Below, one piece after another: positions 1 to 6,361 of a stretch of 11,671 nucleotides of DNA (within the stretch, counting starts at the first letter, position 1; each line of letters begins with the position of its first letter). The notes under the pieces were generated by a model that was not told the DNA's origin, did no database searches, and saw nothing but the letters and a program-made list of their open reading frames with translations. The DNA is from Gammaproteobacteria bacterium (GTDB lineage Bacteria > Pseudomonadota > Gammaproteobacteria > Thiohalobacterales > Thiohalobacteraceae). The DNA is taken from NCBI GenBank assembly GCA_016214925.1, contig JACRMO010000216.1, positions 1-11,671 of the forward strand, written 5' to 3'. A program made the translations under genes and the position numbers.

Positions 1-526
1 GGCGGGTGATTTCCTCCGCTTGCCGCTGCACCGGCGCGAGTCTGCCGTCGGTGTCGGCCATGAACAGCGTGCCGAGGGTGCGGTAGATGGATTTCACGCC
101 GACAACTGCATCCAGCCTGGCATCCAGTCCGGCATTGTCCCGCAAGTGTTGGACGGCTTGCGCCAGCAACGCGGGTGAACGGAACGGCGAGGTCGGTTGC
201 AACCACATCAGAGCGTCGGCGCGAATGCCGCGTGTTGATTCCAGCCAGTCCAGTGCATGCAGTGCAACGCCGGCGGCGCCCGCCTGATCCGTCGCCAATT
301 CCTCAGGGCGTAGAAAAGGTGCTTCCAATCCTACACTGGCGCCGATGGCCGCGATCTCGGCATCGTCGGTGCTCAACAGACAGTGTGCGTCGAGACCCGA
401 ATGGCGAACCGCCTCGGCGGTCCAACCCAACAAAGGAAGATCGCCGAGCGTGCGCGCGTTCTTGCGCGGCAGTCCTTTCGAGCCGCCGCGCGCCGGGATC
501 ACGATGAGCAGCGTGCCAGCATCCAT
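1..526 (-). CDS. CMP-nonulosonate (legionaminate/sialate) cytidylyltransferase, partial, 3' end beyond left edge
   Basis: The enzyme activates a free nonulosonic acid with CTP to give the CMP-sugar used by the glycosyltransferase; it is cytosolic. Translating from ATG at 526 gives 175 residues with the hallmark nucleotide-binding loop PARGGSKGLPRKN (residues 11-23), a STDD motif near residue 52 and LQPTSPFR (109-116), all typical of the NeuA/LegF/PseF family. Family members are usually about 230 residues, so roughly 50-60 residues lie outside the window. The start lies 2 nt after the stop of the upstream radical SAM gene, implying translational coupling; no strong Shine-Dalgarno is visible. 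The legionaminate-type genes upstream make CMP-legionaminate synthetase (LegF role) the likely function. Sequence alone does not separate it from a CMP-Neu5Ac synthetase. Confidence 0.93.
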   Translation of the reverse strand, partial: MDAGTLLIVIPARGGSKGLPRKNARTLGDLPLLGWTAEAVRHSGLDAHCLLSTDDAEIAAIGASVGLEAPFLRPEELATDQAGAAGVALHALDWLESTRGIRADALMWLQPTSPFRSPALLAQAVQHLRDNAGLDARLDAVVGVKSIYRTLGTLFMADTDGRLAPVQRQAEEITR

Positions 527-528
527 GC

Positions 529-2124
529 CTAGCCCGTTGCGAGCTTCTGCTGCGTGATCCGGGTGACGGCAACTTCCTGGACCGGGTCGCGATACAGCGT
601 GGAAGGCTCGCCAGGCTGGATGCCGTGGTTCTTGCGCCAGTATTGTTCGTAGGCGCGGATGCGCTTGTAGTCGAAATTGAGCATCAGCTCGCGCAGACCG
701 AGCAGTTCGACGGCATTGAAGTTGTGCGAGATCACGGCGGTGATACGCGTGGCGTCGCCGAGGTCGAGCAGATAGCTTTCCAGGTCGCCGTCGTACTGTT
801 CCAGAATGCGGTTGCGATAGACCGTGAACCATTCCGAGCCAGGATAGGGCGTGGCGAAGAACGGTTTGACGACAATGCCGAGTTTCTTCCATGCCTCCAT
901 GTTGTCGTAAATAGCGGCGAAGTCTTCATTTGGAAAACCGATGATCTGGTTGGGGATCGGGCGGATGCCGGCCTCCAGCGTCCAGAAGAAACTGCGCATA
1001 TTGGTTTGCGGGGTCGCGCCCTTGCCGATGGTCTTCATGACATGGCGTGCGAACGACTCGTAGCCGTAGACCAGATGCGAGCAACCGGCGTTGCGCATGA
1101 TCTTGAGGATTTCCGGATTGCACAGCGTGGCATGGCTGGTGCCGGACCAGTGCACGCCGGTGCAGTGCTCGTCGTGTTCCACACCGTCGCGGATGCAGGT
1201 CGGTTGCAGACCCGCCGCCACCCATAGGCGACAGATCTCGCTCATCCAGGTGCGCTTGGAATACTGATCCATGGTCATCAGGTTTTCGTCGAGAAACACG
1301 ACGAAGTCGATGTTGTATTTCTCGCGGGCATACTTGACCAGACCGACGACGTATTCCGGGCTGTGGTAGCGGATGCTGCGGGTATAGTTCTTCGGTTGAT
1401 CGAAGGCAACCTGGGTTTCCTGGTTCTCGTCGGTCTCGTAGCGCATGTCGCCGGCGATGCCGAGGTGATAACAGTATTTGCACACCAGTGAACAGCCGTA
1501 GCTCATGTTGATGTCCAGACGGCGTCTGGCCAACATGCCTTCTTCCGAGAACAGCACCTGACTGTTGGGGAAATACACTTCCTCCAGCGGGAACAGATCC
1601 CAGGCCGGATAGGGCAGCGAATCGAGATCCTGCAGCAGTGCGCGCTGTCCTGATATGAACAGGCCGCCGTCAGCGGTGCGCGAAATCGTGCCGTCGATGG
1701 AAGCCCAATCGCGAGCGTCGGCATCAATCATGCTCAGGATTTCCGGGAAGGTAATGAAGCCTTCGCCGATCACGCCCACATCGACCTCGGGCAGGAAGCC
1801 CATCATCTCGCGCGGCAATGAGGTGAGCACGCCACCGCCCAGCACGATGGTGGCATTGGGACATTCCTGGCGCGCTTGCTGCACGATGGCCTTGATCGAA
1901 GCATAGGCCGTGGTGATGCCGCCGATGGCGATGACATCCCAGCGGTCGGCGTTGAACACCGAGTGCAATACCTGCGCACCCTTGCGCCAGGCGTTCTCAT
2001 CGTAGACCTGCACCAGATGACCGTCGCGTATGGCGATGGCGGCCAGCAAGGCGATGCCGTAGGGGACATGGCGCGGATCGTCTTCCTCGCGCACCACCGG
2101 ATTCACAAATAGTATCTTGGCCAT
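529..2124 (-). CDS. B12-binding domain radical SAM protein
   Basis: A 531-residue protein of unknown substrate. Residues 1-150 form a cobalamin-binding-type Rossmann domain (YGIALLAA near 22, VLGGG at 94-98, GEGF at 120-123), although the DxHxxG cobalamin-ligand motif is not visible. The radical SAM core starts near 203 with the cluster motif C211-x3-C215-x2-C218, followed by FLDEN (277-281), GYES (354-357) and IIGFPNED (394-401), matching the usual beta-strand landmarks. Known B12-radical SAM enzymes include methyltransferases (Fom3, GenK), the ring-contracting OxsB and the cyclase BchE, so the reaction cannot be named. The ATG at 2124 has GGGAG at 2135-2139, 10 nt upstream, and lies 7 bp after the preceding stop. 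An in-frame extension upstream to 2457 is a shadow of the preceding gene. Residues 310-335 contain an unusual Cys/His-rich segment. Position in the operon suggests sugar or flagellin modification (inference). Confidence 0.92.
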   Translation of the reverse strand: MAKILFVNPVVREEDDPRHVPYGIALLAAIAIRDGHLVQVYDENAWRKGAQVLHSVFNADRWDVIAIGGITTAYASIKAIVQQARQECPNATIVLGGGVLTSLPREMMGFLPEVDVGVIGEGFITFPEILSMIDADARDWASIDGTISRTADGGLFISGQRALLQDLDSLPYPAWDLFPLEEVYFPNSQVLFSEEGMLARRRLDINMSYGCSLVCKYCYHLGIAGDMRYETDENQETQVAFDQPKNYTRSIRYHSPEYVVGLVKYAREKYNIDFVVFLDENLMTMDQYSKRTWMSEICRLWVAAGLQPTCIRDGVEHDEHCTGVHWSGTSHATLCNPEILKIMRNAGCSHLVYGYESFARHVMKTIGKGATPQTNMRSFFWTLEAGIRPIPNQIIGFPNEDFAAIYDNMEAWKKLGIVVKPFFATPYPGSEWFTVYRNRILEQYDGDLESYLLDLGDATRITAVISHNFNAVELLGLRELMLNFDYKRIRAYEQYWRKNHGIQPGEPSTLYRDPVQEVAVTRITQQKLATG

Positions 2125-2131
2125 TCCGTGG

Positions 2132-3190
2132 TTACTCCCGAGTGAGGAACGCGTGCAGTGGGGTGAACTCGATATGCTCGCCGAACAGGATGCCGCCTTC
2201 GGTGCAGTTGTAGGTCGTGCAGTGCGCGTCGGCGGCGAGTTCGAGAAAACATTCCCGATACCAGAGGTAGGCGGGATCGGTGTAGAACCATTGCTGCAGA
2301 TGCGGATTGAAGATGTGGGTGAAGATCTCGTCCAGCTTGTCCTCGCCGACCAGGGCGACGGCCTCGTAAAAATATTGGGTGTTGCGGTAGGGTGTTTCGG
2401 CGTAATAGCCGAAGTCCATGCCGGTGACGGCGACCTGCTGTTTTCCCAGCACCGCATGCGCCATCATCCAGGCCGCAGTGCCGACATTGCCGCCGGCGTT
2501 CATGCAGGGCAGGCGGTTGGTCTCGAACAACTGGCGGGTGATGCTGTCGTCGCTGTCCGGATCGTCGTACATCGGGTTCCACCAATAGACGTCCATGCCG
2601 CTTTCGGTGGCGCGTTGCACGACCTCGGGCGCGGCGGACGACGACACCGCGATGCGCATGCGTTTTCCATAGCGGTCGAGCAGGGCGATGATCTCTTCGT
2701 TGGCGCGCAATTCATCCGCGAAGCTCTTGTCCAGGTCCTGGCGTGAGAAATAATCGTCCGCCTCCAGATCGGCCTGGCTAAGCGTGGTGTCGCCGAACCA
2801 GCGCACGATGCGTTTGGAATGCGGGTCGACGGTGATGACCAGATCCGGAACGATGTCGTTGCGCAGGCAATAGAGCATGGAGCTTTCGGTGGCGATAATC
2901 GTGCCACGGTAGTTTGCGGTCTTGAGTTGCTCCGCGACATTCTGGCGTTTCAGACTGGGACCGGCGGCCAGGATGATGGCCTTGTCGCCGCTGCCGAACG
3001 GTTGCTTCCTGAGTTCGCGCAAGCTGCGGCCGCTACGGATCGCCTCCAGATTGCGCGCGGCGTTTGCCAGTGCGACTTCTTGGATGCGATCGCGGGTGAT
3101 CGCGCCCATCTGGTCGACCAGCTGTCGGCCCAAATGTCCATTCATCTGTCCGGCGGTCTGTTGTCCAGCGCGTTGTGAGTGTGCGGTCAT
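2132..3190 (-). CDS. Short stand-alone DUF115 (MptE-like/Maf-like) protein
   Basis: A 352-residue protein with the DUF115 fold found in the central domain of Maf flagellin glycosyltransferases and in archaeal MptE 6-hydroxymethylpterin diphosphokinase. Visible landmarks are AAGPSL (75-80), ITVDPH (119-124), NAGGNVGTAA (231-240), TGMDFGY (256-262) and NCTEGGILFG (328-337). The last resembles the NATEGG-type motif near the end of many DUF115 domains. It lacks the N-terminal and TPR regions of the larger Maf in this operon and is not a simple copy of it. ATG at 3190 is chosen because GGAAGT (3198-3203) lies 7 nt upstream and an unbroken family-like sequence follows. Residues 1-60 are Gln/Arg-rich and probably helical. 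It could be a second glycosyltransferase for nonulosonate or an accessory to Maf; a pterin role is unlikely in this context. Confidence 0.85.
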   Translation of the reverse strand: MTAHSQRAGQQTAGQMNGHLGRQLVDQMGAITRDRIQEVALANAARNLEAIRSGRSLRELRKQPFGSGDKAIILAAGPSLKRQNVAEQLKTANYRGTIIATESSMLYCLRNDIVPDLVITVDPHSKRIVRWFGDTTLSQADLEADDYFSRQDLDKSFADELRANEEIIALLDRYGKRMRIAVSSSAAPEVVQRATESGMDVYWWNPMYDDPDSDDSITRQLFETNRLPCMNAGGNVGTAAWMMAHAVLGKQQVAVTGMDFGYYAETPYRNTQYFYEAVALVGEDKLDEIFTHIFNPHLQQWFYTDPAYLWYRECFLELAADAHCTTYNCTEGGILFGEHIEFTPLHAFLTRE

Positions 3191-3201
3191 CGGTGTGACT
3201 T

Positions 3202-3240
3202 CCAATTTATTCGGGCCAATTATTCGGACGGTTATTCGGG
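3202..3240. repeat. Three short tandem repeats of about 13 bp between two operon genes
   Basis: Three degenerate units follow one another on the + strand: CCAATTTATTCGGG (3202-3215), CCAATTATTCGGA (3216-3228) and CGGTTATTCGGG (3229-3240). They share TTATTCGG, which reads CCGAATAA on the coding strand. The rightmost unit carries the stop codon of the 62-residue gene; the others fill the spacer before the DUF115 start. They may have arisen by replication slippage. No protein-binding site or RNA structure is obvious. Confidence 0.6.
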
Positions 3241-3420
3241 TTCGTCTTTGTTGTCGGCCTCGTCGCCCCACAACACTTTCTTCTTGGAGACGAAAGCGAT
3301 GCTGCCGCCGAGTTTCTTCAGGGCCTCTTTTTCGAAGCGTTGTTCCAGCGTGTCGGCCTGCTGCGGAGCGTCTTCGACGTTGTGCGCGGGGGTGAAATTG
3401 CCTTTCATCAGCGTGCTCAT
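3232..3420 (-). CDS. 62-residue hypothetical protein
   Basis: I do not recognise this protein. It is hydrophilic, with no signal peptide or membrane segment. Residues 17-37 look helical and charged (DAPQQADTLEQRFEKEALKK), then comes a short hydrophobic/basic stretch (SIAFVSKKKVLWG, 40-52) and an acidic tail (DEADNKDEPE). It is probably real: ATG at 3420 is preceded by GGGAG (3430-3434) at 9 nt, it sits 19 bp after the acetyltransferase stop and 41 bp before the next start, and it fills an otherwise empty gap in a tightly packed operon. It may be a small partner of the DUF115 or radical SAM protein that follows, but nothing in the sequence shows this. Confidence 0.7.
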   Translation of the reverse strand: MSTLMKGNFTPAHNVEDAPQQADTLEQRFEKEALKKLGGSIAFVSKKKVLWGDEADNKDEPE

Positions 3421-3439
3421 GGTATTTATCTCCCGTCCG

Positions 3440-4093
3440 TTATTCAGCCAGTGTGCGTTTGTGCCGCGCCGGCACTCCGGCGACCAAGGTGTGCGGCGGC
3501 ACGTCTTCGATTACGGCAGAACCCGAAGCAATAACCGCGCCAGCGCCAATCTGTATGCCCTGATTGATCGTGGCACCGGCACCGATGTGGACCGCTGTAC
3601 CGATGTGACAGCCGCCGCATACCACGGCACCGGTTGCGATGTGACAGTGGTCGTCCACCCGACACTCGTGTTCGATCACGGCGCGGGTGTTGACCAACAC
3701 GTTGTTCCCGAGGTGTGCCCCGGCGGCGACCACGGCGGTGGCGAGAATCTGATGCCCCGCGCCGAGCTGCGCCGAAGGGCTGATCACGGCCGTGGGATGA
3801 CAGACAGAGGCGAAGCGGTAGCCGGCTACGGTGAAACGCAGGAACAAGGCCTGACGCGCACTGATCGGTCCGACCGAGCCCACGCCGTTGATGAGGAAAA
3901 GGCTGTCGGGGCTGTGTTCGAAGACGGCGTGGTCGTCACCCAAAAACGGCAACGTGGACCACGGGCCATTGCTCCGGTCAGGCGTCGGTGCGTGTATATC
4001 GGTAATGCCGAGGAAAGTGTTGCCCTGGCCGAGCAGTATCTCCGCCAGCACGCGCGCATGGCCGCCGGCGCCCAATAACATCAGTGGCAGCAT
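3440..4093 (-). CDS. PglD/NeuD-family sugar acetyltransferase
   Basis: A 217-residue acetyl-CoA-dependent transferase of the PglD/NeuD family. An N-terminal Rossmann-like domain begins with LLGAGGHARV (6-15). A left-handed parallel beta-helix follows from about 100, with hexapeptide repeats such as IGTAVHIGAGATI and IQIGAGAVIASGSAVI. The expected catalytic His is H142 (in VIEHECRV), and the C-terminal VAGVPAR (204-210) is typical. The ATG at 4093 overlaps the synthase stop in a TGATG, implying coupled translation; ATG at 4081 is an alternative. It is the only acetyltransferase in the window, so it is the best candidate to N-acetylate the C4 amine made by LegC (the LegH step). O-acetylation of the finished sugar, as by NeuD, is the alternative. 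Confidence 0.9.
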   Translation of the reverse strand: MLPLMLLGAGGHARVLAEILLGQGNTFLGITDIHAPTPDRSNGPWSTLPFLGDDHAVFEHSPDSLFLINGVGSVGPISARQALFLRFTVAGYRFASVCHPTAVISPSAQLGAGHQILATAVVAAGAHLGNNVLVNTRAVIEHECRVDDHCHIATGAVVCGGCHIGTAVHIGAGATINQGIQIGAGAVIASGSAVIEDVPPHTLVAGVPARHKRTLAE

Positions 4094-5190
4094 CAGCGCT
4101 CGGTCCACGGTGCGATGGCCTCATCGGCGGCGTAGTCGCGCTCGGCGGTCTGATCCAGCATGTCCCAATACTGCATCGGCGACAGTCCGTCCGCGGGACG
4201 TTTGGCGGTTAGGTTTTCTTCGGTGAAGGGCTCGCCGGCATGAATCGGTCGCGCCGCCACCAATGCCTTGCGCGCAATCGGCCGGTTCTTCAGTTCCGAT
4301 GGCGCCGGTTCCTTGCGGCCATGCCCCAGCGCCCGCTCGATCTGGCGGATGCCATCGATCATGGCGCGCAGTTCATCCGGTTGCAGCGAGGCCTGGTGGT
4401 CGGGACCGGGCAGGTTGCGATCCAGCGTGAAATGTTTTTCGATGATGCGCGCGCCGCGTGCCACCGCCGCAATCGGAATCGTGATGCCGGGCGTGTGATC
4501 CGAATAGCCCACCGGCAATCCGAACGCATCGCGCAGTGTGTCCATGGCGCGCAGATTGACGTCTTCGAAGGGACACGGATATTCGGTGGTGCAATGCAGC
4601 AGAGTCACCTGATCGTGCAGCGCCTGACGTCCGGCGGCCGCGGCATAGGCGGTCGCGATCGATGCGGCGTTGGGACGCGCGGTCGCGTCGGTATAACCGA
4701 AGGCCAGCAGTGCCAGCGCCTGTTCGATTTCCTCAAGCGTGGACATGCCGGTGGACAGGATCAGCGGTTTGCCGGTACGGGCAAGCGCCAGCAACAGCGG
4801 GCCGTTGGTGATCTCGCCCGAGCCGAGTTTGAGGCAGCTGACATTCAATTTCTCGACGAGAAAGCGGGCGCTGTCGGCATCGAACGGCGAGGACAGGAAT
4901 TCAATGCCGCGCTGTTGGCAGTGTGCGAACAGCTGTAGATGTTCGCTGTGGCCGAGCGCCAATGTGCGCAGCATGTCCAGCTGCGATTCGTCCGCTGCGG
5001 TAGTGTGTTGCTGATACGCGGCCTTGGCAGCGCGCCGGCTCACCAACGCCTCCGGCACGAAGGTCTGGAATTTCACCGCATCGGCGCCGGCCTCGGCCGC
5101 GGCGTCGATGAGTTGCAGAGCCAGCTGCAGCGAACCGTTGTGGTTGACGCCCGCCTCGGCGATAACGAACGTGCGATCAGTCGACGGCAT
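4093..5190 (-). CDS. legI: N,N'-diacetyllegionaminate / N-acetylneuraminate synthase (NeuB family)
   Basis: Condenses a 2,4-diacetamido-6-deoxymannose (or ManNAc) with phosphoenolpyruvate to make the nine-carbon acid. The 365-residue length is typical. Family signatures are AEAGVNHNG (11-19), AVKFQTF (38-44), KLGSGE (121-126), HCTTEYPCPFEDVNL (199-213), VGYSDHTPG (227-235) and EKHFTLD (251-257). A C-terminal SAF/antifreeze-like domain occupies about 305-365. The CTTEYP and EDVNLRAM pattern fits the NeuB/LegI branch better than PseI. ATG at 5190 is chosen because the conserved N-terminus begins at once; it overlaps the upstream gene's stop by 14 nt, with AGGTG a few bases further up as a weak ribosome binding site. 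The legionaminate assignment rests on the neighbours LegB and LegC; the enzyme alone could be a sialate synthase. Confidence 0.92.
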   Translation of the reverse strand: MPSTDRTFVIAEAGVNHNGSLQLALQLIDAAAEAGADAVKFQTFVPEALVSRRAAKAAYQQHTTAADESQLDMLRTLALGHSEHLQLFAHCQQRGIEFLSSPFDADSARFLVEKLNVSCLKLGSGEITNGPLLLALARTGKPLILSTGMSTLEEIEQALALLAFGYTDATARPNAASIATAYAAAAGRQALHDQVTLLHCTTEYPCPFEDVNLRAMDTLRDAFGLPVGYSDHTPGITIPIAAVARGARIIEKHFTLDRNLPGPDHQASLQPDELRAMIDGIRQIERALGHGRKEPAPSELKNRPIARKALVAARPIHAGEPFTEENLTAKRPADGLSPMQYWDMLDQTAERDYAADEAIAPWTER

Positions 5191-6361
5191 GCGCGAGCAC
5201 CTGATCGAAGAAACGTTTCTGCACCAAGGCATCGGTGTCGAGCGGCTGTCTGAGCACCGCCCTGATCACGGCAAGGATGCGTTCGACGGCCTGGCCGTCG
5301 CCGTAAGGATTGGTCACGCCGCGGCAATCGCGCGTCAGCGCGGCGGCGATGGCCGCGCGAATCATCGCGTGCGTGGGCGCGCAGTCGATCACCGAGGCGG
5401 CGCGCAGACGACCCTTCTGGCGGTCGCCGATGTTGACCGTGGGTTTGCCGAACGAAGGCACCTCGTACAGGCCGCTGGAGGAATTGCCCACCACCGCATC
5501 GACCTGGGCGATGGCACTGTAATAACGTTGATTACCCAGCGAGGTGAAGGCAGCGGCATTTTCCCGCGTCGCGACATAGTCGTCGATCAAGCCCGCCAGG
5601 TCGCGTCCGCCCATGTCGGCATTCGGTTTGGTGAAGATCAGACCCAACCCCGGACCGAAGCTGTCGAGTGCCGTGAACAGTTCTCGCAGTTGTGCGTGGG
5701 CCGGCGTGGCCTCCAGGGTCGAGGGATGAAAGGTCACCAGCAGATTGCGTTCTTTCAAGTGCAAGCCGAGCGCGGCTTCGAGTTGTTCGCGCGTCAGCAG
5801 CGGCGTGCATTTGAGATTGTCGATGCCCGGGCTGCCGACGGTGAAGATGTGGCGCGGGTCTTCGCCAAGCTGACGCACGCGTAGCGCCGCGCCGGCGTTG
5901 GTGACGAAATGCAGATGCGCCATTTTAGTGATGCTGTGCCGGATGGCATCGTCGACGGCGCCCTCGGTGATATCGCCACCGGCGATGTGGGCGACCGGGA
6001 TGCGCGCGAACAGCGCCGCCTGGACCGCGGCCAGGATTTCGAAGCGGTCGCCGAGCACCAACAGAAGATTGGGTTGCAGGGGCGCGAGTGCGTCGGCAAA
6101 GCCGATAACGCCCAGGCCGACTGATTTAGCGACACCGCGCGCGGTGTCGCTGGACAGCAGCATCTCCACTTGTGCATCGATGCTGAAGCCATCGGCTTCG
6201 ATGGCTTGGTAGGTAAGACCGAATTCCGGCGCCAGGTGCATACCGGTGGCGATCACCTGCAGCGTGAAGTCGGGGGCGTCGCGCAGGGCTTCCATGAGCG
6301 GGCGCAGCAGACCGTAATCCGCGCGCGAACCGGTGACGATGCAGATGCGTGGCTTAGGCAT
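5177..6361 (-). CDS. legG: Hydrolysing NDP-sugar 2-epimerase (LegG/NeuC family)
   Basis: Releases the nucleotide and inverts C2 of an NDP-2-acetamido sugar, giving the free hexose substrate of the synthase; here probably 2,4-diacetamido-2,4,6-trideoxymannose. The 394-residue protein has a GT-B-like fold. Its signatures are VTGSRADYGLL (9-19), LGDRFEIL (103-110), HIAGGDITEGAVDD (125-138), RHSITK (141-146), VGNSSSGLYE (291-300) and FGKPTVNIGDRQKGR (304-318). ATG at 6361 overlaps the last 8 nt of legC (ATGCCTAA) and starts immediately before the conserved PRICIVTGSRADYG, so longer in-frame versions are not needed. This family, and not PseG, is used in the legionaminate and sialate pathways. Confidence 0.93.
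   Translation of the reverse strand: MPKPRICIVTGSRADYGLLRPLMEALRDAPDFTLQVIATGMHLAPEFGLTYQAIEADGFSIDAQVEMLLSSDTARGVAKSVGLGVIGFADALAPLQPNLLLVLGDRFEILAAVQAALFARIPVAHIAGGDITEGAVDDAIRHSITKMAHLHFVTNAGAALRVRQLGEDPRHIFTVGSPGIDNLKCTPLLTREQLEAALGLHLKERNLLVTFHPSTLEATPAHAQLRELFTALDSFGPGLGLIFTKPNADMGGRDLAGLIDDYVATRENAAAFTSLGNQRYYSAIAQVDAVVGNSSSGLYEVPSFGKPTVNIGDRQKGRLRAASVIDCAPTHAMIRAAIAAALTRDCRGVTNPYGDGQAVERILAVIRAVLRQPLDTDALVQKRFFDQVLAHAVD

Noticed and set aside
3179..4078. + strand open frame of 299 codons opposite the acetyltransferase and the 62-residue gene
   Set aside because: Low-complexity His/Arg/Gly-rich translation typical of antisense shadows; the - strand genes are well supported.
4093..5190. 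Pseudaminic acid synthase (PseI) as an alternative for the NeuB-family gene
   Set aside because: The CTTEYP and EDVNLRAM segments, plus LegB-, LegC- and hydrolysing-epimerase neighbours, fit the legionaminate/sialate branch; no PseG or PseH is seen.
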